From NCBI GenBank assembly GCA_013399305.1, contig VXAI01000098.1, positions 834,409 to 898,408 of the forward strand: 64,000 bases of DNA, written 5' to 3'. The position numbers and the translations under genes are program-made. Shown piece after piece: positions 53,669-64,000 of the stretch (its first letter is position 1; the number at the start of each line of letters is the position of its first letter). This DNA comes from Rostratula benghalensis (Eukaryota; Chordata; Aves; Charadriiformes; Rostratulidae). The notes under the pieces were generated by a model that was not told the origin of the DNA, did no database searches, and saw only the letters and a program-made list of their open reading frames with translations.

Positions 53669-55491
53669 GTGAGACACCCTGAGGGCTTTATGTATCAACT
53701 CTCTGGTGTGATAAGAATAGCTCCAGATTTAACAAAAACAAACAAATCAAATCTGAGTGTTGATTTGTGTTAGTGGTTTTAGTGTTGCAAAGAACACTTG
53801 TTTTTTATTGTTAATTTACTTGTGAAATTTTTTCATTGCTGTGAATCATGCGGACCAAGCATGAATAAATCTCGAAATAATGCTGGACAGAATAATAATA
53901 TATATTATTATATATATTGAACATAATAATAATGCTGGACAGAAGCTTTGAGAATAATGGTGTTGTCCCCTGAAGTTTATACCTGGCAACTAACGCTACA
54001 CTGCTTTTTAAGGTACTGGAAGGGTTAACTAGTGGCAGTAAATCTAAAAACTAAAAATAAAACAAAAGTTTTCTTTTTCACTCACAGTATAAACAGCGGA
54101 GAAGGGTATAAGCAAGTTTGTTAGTTGTGATGACTTACAAAAAAGGGAAATGTACCCCATGTTTGCTCTTCTTAAGCAATCCTTTTAAATAACACACATA
54201 AATGTGCTCTTCTGTTCTCCAGCTGAATAGCGTGTGAAGTTCTTGAACTGACACTGCAGCATATTATAAACAAGAAATCAGCAGTGGTTTTCCATTTCAT
54301 TGCTTCACTGAAATGTGTGAGACTTAGGCACTGCTTGTTTAATCACCAAGAATTTTCAGCATTTCAGAAGAGAAGGGTAAATGTACAGGGATGGTAAATG
54401 CTTCAGCCAGTTTTGAACTGGTATTATTTCTGTGCCAGAGCTTAACTGCTGTCCATCAGCTGCTAATGCTTTAAACTTTTCCTGTGTGGGGTGAGCTAGC
54501 TGAGTTGTGCTGTTGGTAGTTAGCCATGCCTCATCCATGCTGGTGAAAGCTCTGATACTTCCCATCGTTTGTCCTTCCTAGCAGTGGCGAACTGCCAGCC
54601 TCTCTTTATTGTTTAGGTAGGGTAACCCTGGAAGCTTCACTCTCCATGGGAACGTATAATGAGATCTCAGACTCTAAAGATGTGTAAGAATCACTCTGGC
54701 AGGGACTAAAACAGCAAGCGAAAATAAAATCAATTTTCATGTGTAGAAAAGTCTCATTTCTAGTTTGGGTTGGTTTCCTTAGCACTGACCAAATATTTCC
54801 AAGTAAATATTTTATCCATCCAAATAAATAGAATTCACCAGGACTAATAGAAATTGAACTGGGCACATCTCTTGAAAAAGGGACATGGCATTATTTGGTC
54901 CATAAGTGACATTTCGGAGCACCTTCTAGATGTTGGGATTTTTCCTGCAAACATGCATTTATTGGGGAAAAAATATCTGGCATTTAACCGGGCCTTATTG
55001 TTGTTACTCCACAAAGAGGAGGAGGTTAAATGGACAAAACCTCCTTTCAGACTTCAAGCGTGTGCTTGTGAAGCTTTGCTAGTGGGACTGCTTTAGTTTC
55101 TAGCTACAGAATTTCAGATGCCAGTTTAAATCAACGTAAATATCCATTCCTGTGTGGGCCCTTGTATCCTGGTATGTTAATTCACTTCAGCTATAGTAAC
55201 CAGAAGTAAATAATTCATCAAAATGAGTACCCAAGTTGTTTTGAGTTCAAAATTCTCTAAAGTATATTCCTGGTGAAACTTCATAGCTTGCCTTGTTGTT
55301 TTCCCACACTTGGGTTGATGATGGATAGATTTCTGCTATGACTTTTTTCAGCATTTATTCTCATCTGTTACCGGATGACTGGAACTTTTCAACTTTATGG
55401 ACTGGTTCCCACTGTAATCAGAATTTCCATTTAGGTAACTCAGGGGTTTTTACTTCTCCTCCTCATCATTTTTTCCCCCCTTGATTCTTAG
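53669..55491 (+). other. KIF1B: Intron, 1.8 kb
   Basis: Holds an AT-rich palindromic patch flanked by 17-bp direct repeats at 53876-53944. No exon recognised. Confidence 0.75.
53876..53944. repeat. 17-bp direct repeats flanking an AT-rich palindrome
   Basis: AATAATGCTGGACAGAA occurs at 53876-53892 and 53928-53944. Between them lies AATAATATATATTATT (53894-53909), a perfect 16-bp palindrome. It could reflect replication slippage or a local duplication. Confidence 0.9.
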
Positions 55492-55577
55492 CTGATGAAG
55501 AAGCCCCAGATTATGGATCTGGTATTCGACAGTCTGGCACGGCTAAAATTTCATTCGACAACGAATATTTTGATAAG
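55492..55577 (+). CDS. KIF1B: KIF1B beta exon (residues ~1015-1043)
   Basis: Acceptor gattcttag, donor gtaaga; 86 bp. Encodes [19 protein letters not shown] then SFDNEYFDK. Ends at a codon boundary. Confidence 0.97.
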
Positions 55578-55725
55578 GTAAGAACTCTTTGAAAATTGAG
55601 TTAGGATTCTTTGAGTGCAGTAGTTTGTGCTTCTAAATAAAGAGTAAGTAATGCAGGAGAAGAAGGGGATAGGAAATCCAGAAGCTGCAGGAATCTGTTA
55701 CATACAACTTTGTGTATTTTTTCAG

Positions 55726-55855
55726 AATGATTTTTCTTCAGTTGCGATGACTCGGTCTGGATTGTCGCTGGAAGAATTAAGAATTGTGGAAGGACAAGGA
55801 CAGAATTCAGAGGTTACCACTCCTCCAGAGGAGATCAACAGAACGAATGAGCTAG
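55726..55855 (+). CDS. KIF1B: KIF1B beta exon (residues ~1044-1087)
   Basis: Acceptor tttttcag, donor gtgagc; 130 bp. Encodes NDFSSVAMTRSGLSLEELR then IVEGQGQNSEVTTPPEEI and NRTNEL. It is only 148 bp from the previous exon. Confidence 0.97.
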
Positions 55856-56205
55856 GTGAGCAGGAAATGCATAGGAGTTTTGGAGAGCTTAAGGGAGATT
55901 CTGTGGCACTCTCAGTTGTGATAGAAAGGGGTTCTGAGTGTCCTTCAAGAATCTGAGAAGCAGGGGGAGGTATAACGGATAGATTAATAGATTGTGGAGT
56001 TATGGGCTTGAAGAGTGGTGCAGAAAAACTGTTCCCAGGTATTTGGAGCTTTCGATGATAATAAAATAATTTGGGCGCAAAAGAAACCAAAATAGTGTGA
56101 TGGGACTAAACTGTTGCCTGAAAGAATATTTTAAGAAAAGAAAGCAGAAAAAAAAAAAAAACAAAAGAAAAGTGATACCGTGTGGGATGTTTGTGTCTCC
56201 CTAAG

Positions 56206-56365
56206 ACTTGAAGTCGGCCACTTTGGACGGAAAGATGACTCTGGAAGGATTCACTGAGGAAATTGGTGATCACTTGAAACTGGGCAGTGTGTTTACCTTC
56301 CGGGTGACAGTGCTACAGGCCAGCGGCATCCTTCCTGAATATGCAGATATTTTCTGCCAGTTCAA
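56206..56365 (+). CDS. KIF1B: KIF1B beta exon (residues ~1087-1140)
   Basis: Acceptor tccctaag, donor gtaaga; 160 bp. Encodes [19 protein letters not shown], then [19 protein letters not shown] and [12 protein letters not shown]. The FRVTVLQA strand begins the tail domain Pfam calls DUF3694 in kinesin-3. Confidence 0.96.
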
Positions 56366-56954
56366 GTAAGAATTTGTTCTTATTTACATTAGGCAACGAA
56401 TTTGATAGAGAGTGCAAATAATAATGGGCAATGGAGGGTCGGATTGAGAGCTTTTCCAATCAGTGACAGCGTGGCATAGCATAGAAAAACACCTTGGCAG
56501 TTACTGGGATTCCTGTTACCAGCAGTACCTGCTTTGTGTGAGTGCGGTGTTAAGGAATAAAGTTTTGCAGAAAGGATCTAATTATAGATAGGTTTTTGCT
56601 TGATAATGGCTTTTAATGTGAAAAAATTGGTATTAGGTTGTACATAAGCTCGATTGAAATGAAAGCTATGTGAACCTTGAGTATCTTGGTAGATCTCCAG
56701 CAAAAATGTTCTTTGGCTTAGTTTCTTAAGAAAGAGAATGAAAAGTGGGAGTTACAAAGACACAAAGTAAGTACAGGAATTGTGGTACCAGAGACTAGGG
56801 TATTCCTAGCTTTAGGCCATCACTCAGTTCCCTGTGAAGTTCTAGCAGAATAAATTTTGGGGTTTCATTTCCGTGTCAGGTTCACAGCACAGCAATCTCC
56901 ACTGAACTGCTCTGTGATGGTTTATTTTTGGTCTGTTGCTTGTTTGTTTTAAAG

Positions 56955-57045
56955 CTTTTTACATCGGCATGATGAAGCTTTCTCAACAGAACCTCTGAAA
57001 AACAATGGTCGAGGGACTCCCCTTGGCTTTTATCACGTTCAGAAT
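56955..57045 (+). CDS. KIF1B: KIF1B beta exon (residues ~1140-1170)
   Basis: Acceptor gttttaaag, donor gtaagt; 91 bp. Encodes [19 protein letters not shown] then [11 protein letters not shown]. The acceptor has an A-rich last few bases but a T-rich tract upstream, and the codon phase is exact. Confidence 0.97.
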
Positions 57046-57620
57046 GTAAGTAAAACTTTACATGTACAGTAAGTGCCTGGGAGTTGTGTGTGTCCTTCTG
57101 AACTCCTGAGAGGTGTCTGGGAAAGGGGGGGCAAGGGGAATTATTAAAAATAGACAGTAGGAGAGTGATGAGGTGAATGATGTAATCCCCAATGGAGAAC
57201 AACTACAGAATGATTCTGTGTGGCAGGTTTAACTATTTTGTTTCACCTCTACTTCCTGCCCTTGAATTCTCTGTTTCCTTTTCAGGATGTTCAATAAAAG
57301 CAGTCTAGAATTCAGGAAATAAAATATTTGTGAATAGCAGTGCTTGTGATCTCAGGTGAACTGAATGTATCTATTTTTATGAACTGTGTAATCCTTTGGT
57401 TACATGGAGCCCCCTCTTATCCTACTTAAAATGCCTGTTGTTGAGGCTTTCATTTTCTCCTTTATTGGACAGTGAATTAATGCCTAAACCAAAAAAGGAA
57501 TGCAGTTGCTTTTACAGTGAGTGATACTAAACTGTATGGAAAAATACAGGCTCCTATAATTCAGATTTCTTAGACTTTCGGTTGTTATGTCTCATTTTCT
57601 TTTGTTATTTTGCCTAATAG

Positions 57621-57739
57621 ATTGCTGTGGAAGTGACAGAATCATTTGTGGAGTACATCAAAACAAAGCCTATCGTGTTTGAAGTCTTTGGACATTATCA
57701 GCAGCATCCTCTCCATCTGCAAGGACAGGATCTCAACAG
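57621..57739 (+). CDS. KIF1B: KIF1B beta exon (residues ~1171-1210)
   Basis: Acceptor cctaatag, donor gtatcg; 119 bp. Encodes [19 protein letters not shown] then [20 protein letters not shown]. Confidence 0.97.
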
Positions 57740-58462
57740 GTATCGTTCACTCTTCTGGCAGAAAGGCTTTTGTGGTCACGCTCAGGTTCGCTCTGCAGTT
57801 CAGGCAGTGCTTTTTCATAACCTTGAAATGCTGCAGCCACTCCCTCGCCAGTTGGATTCCTGGCAGAGGTGAGAGTGCTGGCAGAGGCCTGTTTACCCAG
57901 TGTAGTATGTTTTGTTAGTCAGCAATGGAATTGTTCTGCCATCTCAAACATAGAAAGCTGCTTTGCCAATACAGCTGCATCCCCGCCCCAGAAATGCTGT
58001 GGCGGTAGAACAGGGTACTCAGAACTTCAGTGGTGATCTCCAGGTGATCTCTGAGATAAGTGCTGCAAGATGCAGTGTTCCCTCAGGCCAAGTGGCCACA
58101 TGCATAAAGGTGGGATGACAAAAGAATAGACACAAGAGAACAGGAGGAAAATAAAAGCCTTTCAACCTTTTGACACACTAGTGCCAACGTTGCTGAGTAT
58201 TTGAATTTTTGGTGTGGGGCAAAGTGTGGTGTTTGGTCACAGAAGTATGCTGAGTGCACTTGTTTTCCTGACAGATGATATCTACCTGTTTTCATAGGAT
58301 TGTGAGGATATTTTTAGAGAGGAAAAATGGGTGGAAGGACTGTACTGGGGGTATGTGTATATGTATATAGGTATATGTACATGTGTGTGTGCATTAGTAT
58401 ATGGGGATTTTTTATGTTTAGATGCTTCTATATTAATAATTACTCTTTTTATTTCTCTGTAG
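57740..58462 (+). other. KIF1B: Intron, 0.7 kb
   Basis: Contains an irregular TATG/TATA/GTGT-rich patch at about 58353-58396. No exon recognised. Confidence 0.75.
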
Positions 58463-58518
58463 CCCTCCACAGCCTTCCCGGAGATTCTTTCCTCCCCCTA
58501 TGCCACTCTCAAAGCCAG
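58463..58518 (+). CDS. KIF1B: KIF1B beta exon (proline-rich, residues ~1210-1229)
   Basis: Acceptor ctctgtag, donor gtgaga; 56 bp. Encodes PPQPSRRFFPPPMPLSKP, a proline-rich basic linker. Its last base G is completed by TG of exon 61145 (Val, canonical) or by AC of the candidate exon at 59073 (Asp). Confidence 0.96.
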
Positions 58519-59010
58519 GTGAGAACAGTTCTCAAATTCCATACAACACATATCTGCTACTGAAAAGGAAGGTTGAAGTGTATTCCTAAGCTACTCAGGA
58601 CACCAAGAAGTGTAAAGGAGTGAATGTTGCAAAGGGAACTGGATCTGTCTTTGCTGGCCATCTTCCCTTTTATGTGTTCTTTTCAACCTCCTCTTGTAGA
58701 AAGTGTTTCTTGGTTCATTAAAGGGCAGAATTAACATTCCTGAGGCACTGACACCGTATTCCATGAGATCTGGCCATGGCTCTTTATGTGCATACTGAGC
58801 ACTTGACTGAAAATTTCCTTATTCATTAACTGCTTCATCTTTTTGCTCTCTGACATTCTTGTTTAGTGAGTCAGTCTTGTTGAAAAAAATGATCCTGGTT
58901 TTCTTTGCTTAATTGTAGTAATGCACGCTGAACTCTTGTGGTTGTTTTCCATTTCACCTCTTAATTTCCTCCTCCTCCAACTTTCTCTCACCTGCATGTT
59001 TCTACCATCC

Positions 59011-59045
<35 letters not shown>

Positions 59046-59046
59046 T
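59011..59046. repeat. T22 followed by (GT)7
   Basis: Twenty-two T (59011-59032) followed by seven GT units (59033-59046), 26 bases before the candidate exon at 59073. On the transcript this is a U-rich plus UG-repeat element of the kind bound by PTB, CELF or TDP-43 family proteins. Confidence 0.97.
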
Positions 59047-59072
59047 ATGTGTATGTTCCATTCTGTTTGCAG

Positions 59073-59273
59073 ACCATGAAAGAAAAATTGAGTTGATTAG
59101 GTATCTTATGTCTGGCTATGTAAACGTGCATGTGCTGAACACGCTCTCCGAGCATGCCAACGTGCTTGCGTCCTCTGCTGTGGCTGCTTTCCAGGATGGA
59201 GCTGACCAGCTGCCACCTTTTCTCTTTCTGCCTATTCCCAGTTGTCAGAGTGAGCGGGCTCCTAAACGAGATG
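59073..59273 (+). CDS. KIF1B: Candidate 201-bp (67-residue) cassette exon in the beta tail
   Basis: Acceptor ctgtttgcag, donor gttagt (T at +3). The length is 201 bp, a multiple of three. With G from exon 58463 it opens GAC and stays open for the whole length; its last G joins TG of exon 61145, restoring canonical VPATKLN. It encodes HERKIELIRYLMSGYVNVH, then VLNTLSEHANVLASSAVAA and FQDGADQLPPFLFLPIP, ending ERAPKRD. It begins as a likely amphipathic helix and ends Pro/Phe-rich. I do not recognise it from published KIF1B isoforms or any named domain. Exact phase at both ends and good splice sites argue for a real optional exon; no transcript evidence is available here. Confidence 0.68.
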
Positions 59274-61144
59274 GTTAGTAGCCAAACTTGATCTATGGTA
59301 GATGTAGACATAGTTCCAAAGCGTGCTTCAAAATTCCCTTTTTTCTTACCTTTTTCACGTAGTATTCCTGGGACAAGAAACTGCCATGGTTGTGGTCATG
59401 GAAGGAAGATGCTGTGTTTAAGTTTAGGACCATTCTAGAGTGAGCCATAGAGAAAATCTATGAACTCCAGTGTGTTGGGTATCACAGATTTTTCTGTGTT
59501 ACTGGATCTATTCCCTGAAACTTCCTGGACATCTTAATTTTTTGTTGTTGTTGTTGTTGTTCTATGCATAGTTTTATGAGATTAGGATTAGGTAGGAGTA
59601 GAGGAAACATTCTGCTGTGTTTTATATAGGTTTCTGTTTTGCTCATCTTCTCTTTTTGCCAACAGTGCTATTCCTTACTTAGGTTTTTATTTTGTTTTAT
59701 TATAACAAAAAAAAAAAAGAAAAGAAAAGGAGATGACACACTGGGTATTAATTATGTGCAAGTCCATGAGAACTTCTGGAACCAACTTTCCCATTTAGTT
59801 AAATGTGTACTTCTCTAGCACTTTTGAGTTTCTCTTTTTAGGGGTAAACTTGAGTGACTCGGTGTGTTTGATGTCCCTCTTGATATCACCAGCACTGAGT
59901 CCAGCTGGAAGGAGTTCATGTGCAGCTACATGATGTGATGGGTGTAAGAGAGTGACTACCCCGCGGTCTTGTAAAATCTGCCCCTCTGAGGCAGCTGCTA
60001 TTTTCCCAGAAAAGAAACGGATTTCACTTCTTTTCCCCAAAAGAGATTACACAGGTGCACCTCTCTAAGGGCCTTGTCTTAACTGGGGACACACCGAGTT
60101 GGGATGATAGGAGAAGCTGAAGAGCACTGGAGCAAGGGAAGAATGAGGCTAGAGAGGCTGGAAGGGAGAATAATTATTTGGTTTAATAAAATCAATGAGG
60201 TTAGTATGTGCAAGGAGCTAAAAATGGAAAATCAATTGCAGAATTACAAAAATGCCTTTCAGAGTACACAGGAGCTTAGCTTTTAAAACGGTCCAATTTA
60301 CAAAAATGAAATGAATTAGCAGATAAGAGAAGTCATGTAATGATAGCTAAAAGGTGTGATTTAAGTATGCCTGAAGGGATGTCAGGTTATTTCTAGAACT
60401 TCAGTTATCCCACTAGTTTTGAAATATGGTTTATCCCTACATTTGTATTAAAGGAATGAAAGAGGATCTGGCCATTAGTAATCACTGATATCAAAACATA
60501 AGGAGCCCAGAAACATAGTTTGACAGGATTATGGCTCCGGAGTAAGTCTTGTTCAGCCTTTTTACATGCACATTCTCTTACCTAAACTGGTGCAGGAGAC
60601 TGGCAATTTGTAACATGAAGTGAAGGCTCAAGTTTTAAATTCTTGGGTTTTTTTTTTTTTCTTGTGTAGAGGGGGGAAATGTATTTCTTGGGTGAGCAAC
60701 GGTGCAGATAAACAGACCCAGGCAATTCTGAATCACAAACTATTAAGCCAGAAAGTAACTGATAGACTTTTGAGGAAACTCTTTTTTTATTGTAGATCTA
60801 GAGAGACTACTGCATGTTTTTACAAGCTTTTATGTATACACTTTTGTTTTGCTATTTAACTGTTGGTATTGTGGTGGTTTTTTATTGTTTTTTTATTTTT
60901 AAAGAATCCGGTAACTTAGATCTAAAAAGCAATGCTTTGAGAAATCAGGCTTGATGTGAACAACATCATTTTCATGGGAAAAGATGTGGTCTGCATCTGT
61001 ACACAGAATGCACAGGATCACCGAAATGGCATGTTTCTGTGAGCCCTAGGGTAAGCTTTACTTGTTCACCCTTTGTTAACCATTCTGGTTGTTTTTCTTT
61101 CTTTCTTTCCTTTTTTTTTTTTTTTTTTTTTTTTTCCCTTTAAG
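59274..61144 (+). other. KIF1B: Intron, 1.9 kb
   Basis: Contains (TTG)6 at about 59542-59561, a short A-rich/AAAAG stretch at about 59707-59731, and a T25 run at 61111-61135 inside the acceptor pyrimidine tract. No exon recognised. Confidence 0.75.
59542..59561. repeat. (TTG)6 trinucleotide repeat
   Basis: Six TTG units in intron sequence. Confidence 0.9.
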
Positions 61145-61253
61145 TGCCAGCTACAAAGCTAAATACTATGAGCAAACCCAGCTTGGGCCAGAGTGTGAGC
61201 AAATACGACCTCCTTGTATGGTTTGAGATCAGCGAATTGGAGCCAACAGGGGA
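61145..61253 (+). CDS. KIF1B: KIF1B beta exon (residues ~1229-1265)
   Basis: Acceptor cctttaag after an unusually long pyrimidine tract (about 61092-61141, including T25), donor gtaagt; 109 bp. Encodes [19 protein letters not shown] then [16 protein letters not shown]. Confidence 0.97.
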
Positions 61254-61836
61254 GTAAGTCTCACGTTAACCTTCTGTGCTTTAAGGACAGTGCTTTTTAC
61301 CCTTTCTTCTGTTCAGGCAAGGCAATCATTATTGGGCACTGGCCTGGCTAATGTCAGCCTGGTGTCTGGTGGGTTTGTAGTGGTTGGAATGTCCCTCTTT
61401 CACACTTGAAGTCATCTTTCCACTTTGAAAGCCCACCCACACCGGTGGAACAGGTGCTGGGCAAACTTATTGTATGTAGGCCTTGAGTTCAGATTCTGGG
61501 GGTCTCTAGAGACTTCCTGCCCCAGAAGTCATCTAGCAAACCCTATTTTACATCTACCTCTGCTACGGAGGAGGTTTTCTCCTGACAGATCTTTTGGGAT
61601 TATATTGGGAAGTGAGTTCCACAGTTTTCCAGAAGTACTGGAAGTCCAGTCGGTATATGATACTTCTCTGTTTCACTGATACTGTGGCCCCACATTCTAT
61701 TCAGTCCCAGAGTCAGTAAAAATACTCTTATTTCTTCAGCTATAATATGGAGAGGTGACTTTTGGCAGTAGAATACAGAGAAAAATTGCTGTGCTGGTGT
61801 ATCTTTCCTGCCTGTTGATTGCATTGTCTCACACAG

Positions 61837-61903
61837 GTATATTCCTGCTATTGTGGACCATACTGGAGGCCTGCCCTGTCAGGGGACGTTCCTGCTTCAC
61901 CAG
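61837..61903 (+). CDS. KIF1B: KIF1B beta exon (residues ~1265-1287)
   Basis: Acceptor tcacacag, donor gtacta; 67 bp. Encodes [19 protein letters not shown] then LHQ, highly conserved in KIF1A and KIF1B. Confidence 0.97.
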
Positions 61904-63086
61904 GTACTAATGAAGGCTGTAGAACAGCAAGTTTCATCTCTGGGGAGGGAGGGTTAGAATGCTAATGACTGGATTTTGCATCTTTCATGTCTCCTTTTCC
62001 CACGCAGCTGTGTAATGATAGCTGTAGGGTCAGTCATCTCTCAGCCTGTACTTAGTCTGCTGGCTTTGGGCTACGAGGAGAATATGTTTGGCCCCTAGAA
62101 CATTGCTGTTTCCTTTGCTTATCGCTGTGCATCCCGCTCAGGATAGATGAAAGCCTTTTAAAAAGCAGGAACCTTTGGGACTAGATTTGTGCCTTCAGTG
62201 TTCTCCAACATCTCTTCCAAGGACGCAGAAGGATCACATGGAAGCACCTTCCACTGGTTCTTTCCCAGTGTGTGTGGTGATGAGACACATCTACAAAATG
62301 ACCGTGTCTCAGTGCATTTTAAATGCCTGTAATGATCCTTAATAATAATTTGTCTTTAGCTAGATTCTAGAGATAATCCTAGTTAAATATTGTTTATATG
62401 TGTATGTCCTGTTTTTTCTACTCTCACATTGAAAGTTCATTTTCCTAGGACCTGCAACTTGCATTTCCTTTCTTAAAATGATTGGAACTGGTCTTACAGC
62501 TTAGGAATAATGGTTATATTTCAGTAGTTTCCTTAAAAAAGAATGAATAAAAATGCTAACCACTTCTGGATTTACTAGTGTCCCACCAACACCTATGGAA
62601 TTTTAATATTTCAGTTGTGGTGTTTGTCTATTCTCCAATTTTGCCTTCTTCTCAGCTATTATAGAGTTTCATTGTATTTTGACTTGTAACAGATACATGT
62701 GCCAAAGGAGGAGAGTGTCTGCATGAGTAGTTGCTGTTTTCTAGTAACTTTTTTTTGTTGTATAGACACTTTTTCTTTTGGTGTCTATACACTTTATATG
62801 TAACATGTAACTACACATTACCCAAGTATTTGCTTGCTTTTGTAGTCAACTCTGATGTACCCCAGGGACCATATGTATCTTTGAGAGTGTAGCCATAATT
62901 TCAAAACTATTATAGGCTAAAAAAACTCTGCCTTTGTAGAGTGAGAAGGGAGAAGTCTTACTTTTTTTTACATAGGAGAATATAATGTTCCTCTTAATTT
63001 TAAGGCCCTGAGACACATAAATGTTTGTTCACACAGACCAGTTTAAATGATCTTATTTGCTTCATTTTTGCAGTTTAAGTGAAAGA

Positions 63087-63123
<37 letters not shown>

Positions 63124-63157
63124 ACTTCACCCATGTTTTGGTTTTGAACTCTACCAG
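61904..63157 (+). other. KIF1B: Intron, 1.3 kb
   Basis: Contains (TG)15 at 63091-63120, 37 bases upstream of the next exon. Otherwise unremarkable. Confidence 0.75.
63091..63120. repeat. (TG)15 microsatellite near an acceptor
   Basis: Thirty bases of perfect TG repeat ending 37 bases before the exon at 63158. Confidence 0.98.
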
Positions 63158-63242
63158 GGAATCCAGCGTAGAATCACAGTCACCATTATCCATGAGAAGG
63201 GCAGTGAATTGCACTGGAAAGATGTGCGAGAGCTGGTTGTTG
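63158..63242 (+). CDS. KIF1B: KIF1B beta exon (residues ~1288-1316)
   Basis: Acceptor ctaccag, donor gtgagt; 85 bp. Encodes [19 protein letters not shown] then WKDVRELVV. Confidence 0.97.
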
Positions 63243-63501
63243 GTGAGTATATTGTTTGGCACATTGATATGTAAGGAAGAAAAAGTACTAAATGTGACTT
63301 CTCTTTGTATCAGATTCTGTCATCTTTTGAGTATTGGCTGTGAGGATTTCCAAAAAGATCCAGAGGAATAAATTAAGTTTTGCAACTTCCAACATAGAGC
63401 TGCTTGTTAATCACATGGTCTGAACTCATATTTGGGAGGAAAGAAATTTCTTCTCTATGTCAGGTTTAATTTTAATTGGTTCCCCCTCCTACCCTTTTCA
63501 G

Positions 63502-63607
63502 GACGTATAAGAAATAAAGCAGAGGTAGATGAAGCTGCTGTGGATGCTATTCTGTCTTTGAATATTATCTCTGCAAAATACCTGAAGTCTTCTCACAGCA
63601 CCAATAG
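63502..63607 (+). CDS. KIF1B: KIF1B beta exon, last in window (residues ~1316-1351)
   Basis: Acceptor ttttcag, donor gtaagt; 106 bp. Encodes RIRNKAEVDEAAVDAILSL then NIISAKYLKSSHSTN, ending two bases into an Arg codon. The remaining tail, including the PH domain that binds phosphoinositide on vesicles, lies beyond the window. Confidence 0.97.
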
Positions 63608-64000
63608 GTAAGTGAATGAAGTGAGCACCGTGGCAGGAATCTGACATTTCGTTGACCTCTGAATATTGGCAGGATGTTTGGAAAGCTGGGAATGTTGATA
63701 ATTATTAAATGTAGAATTCCACTGGCACAGGGCACACAGATGAAGAATATTACCATAAATGCTTGCTGAAGCTGAAGTCCCATTTCGTCTGTGTGGAGTA
63801 TTTCTTGTTAATGCATTTGAATTACTTCCCATTTGTAAGCAGCACAAAGGACGGGTGGAAAGGAGCAGCTTAAGGGAGTCTGAGAATTTAACCCAGCGCT
63901 TCTAAACTAACATCAAAGTTTGTTGCTAGAACACAACGTTGAAGTACAAGGGCAATCTTAAGGGATGTGTTTATGAATATGTACATTCATACTTATATTA
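63608..64000 (+). other. KIF1B: Start of the next intron
   Basis: Nothing recognised to the window end. Confidence 0.8.

Overview
The window is one stretch of a vertebrate gene, read on the + strand: the middle of KIF1B, a kinesin-3 family microtubule motor. I traced it exon by exon from splice sites, codon phase and recognisable protein sequence. The organism is most likely a bird. The protein is close to vertebrate KIF1B, introns are short and poor in repeats, a CR1 LINE 3' end with the ATTCTATGA signature lies at about 44011-44054, and a decayed LTR-like segment starts at about 9129. The species cannot be fixed from this. The start codon exon lies upstream, and roughly the last 450 to 470 residues of the long isoform, including the PH domain, lie downstream.

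Layout. 1-8922 is intron. 8923-19261 holds twelve small exons covering nearly all of the motor domain after the first ~35 residues (P-loop, switch I, switch II, the lysine-rich K-loop with an 18-bp microexon, neck coil). 20406-25658 encodes the variable hinge and first coiled coil. 25928-27263 holds two small in-frame exon candidates. 27775-31657 encodes the FHA domain and second coiled coil. The gene then splits. Exon 35801-37309 ends the short alpha isoform, with a C-terminal PDZ ligand and a ~3.6 kb 3'UTR. Skipping it joins 31657 to 44256 and gives the long beta isoform, whose exons run to 63607 and continue outside.

How it works together: all isoforms share the motor, coiled coils and FHA. 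Alternative 3' ends choose the cargo tail (alpha: mitochondria and PDZ scaffolds; beta: synaptic vesicle precursors, as known for mammalian KIF1B). In-frame optional segments tune the K-loop, the hinge before coiled coil 1, the linker before FHA, and two sites in the beta stalk.

Most interesting: (1) two 63-bp phase-0 exons at 25928-25990 and 27201-27263 encode related 21-residue peptides, and the second ends in the same seven residues as the preceding constitutive exon, with only synonymous differences; (2) a 201-bp phase-compatible exon at 59073-59273 that I do not recognise from KIF1B, preceded by a T22-(GT)7 tract; (3) all four of the longer cassettes (two 63-bp, one 249-bp, one 201-bp) have a GTT donor (T at +3), while none of the other splice donors do. 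I see no bacterial-type system, CRISPR array, tRNA or rRNA.
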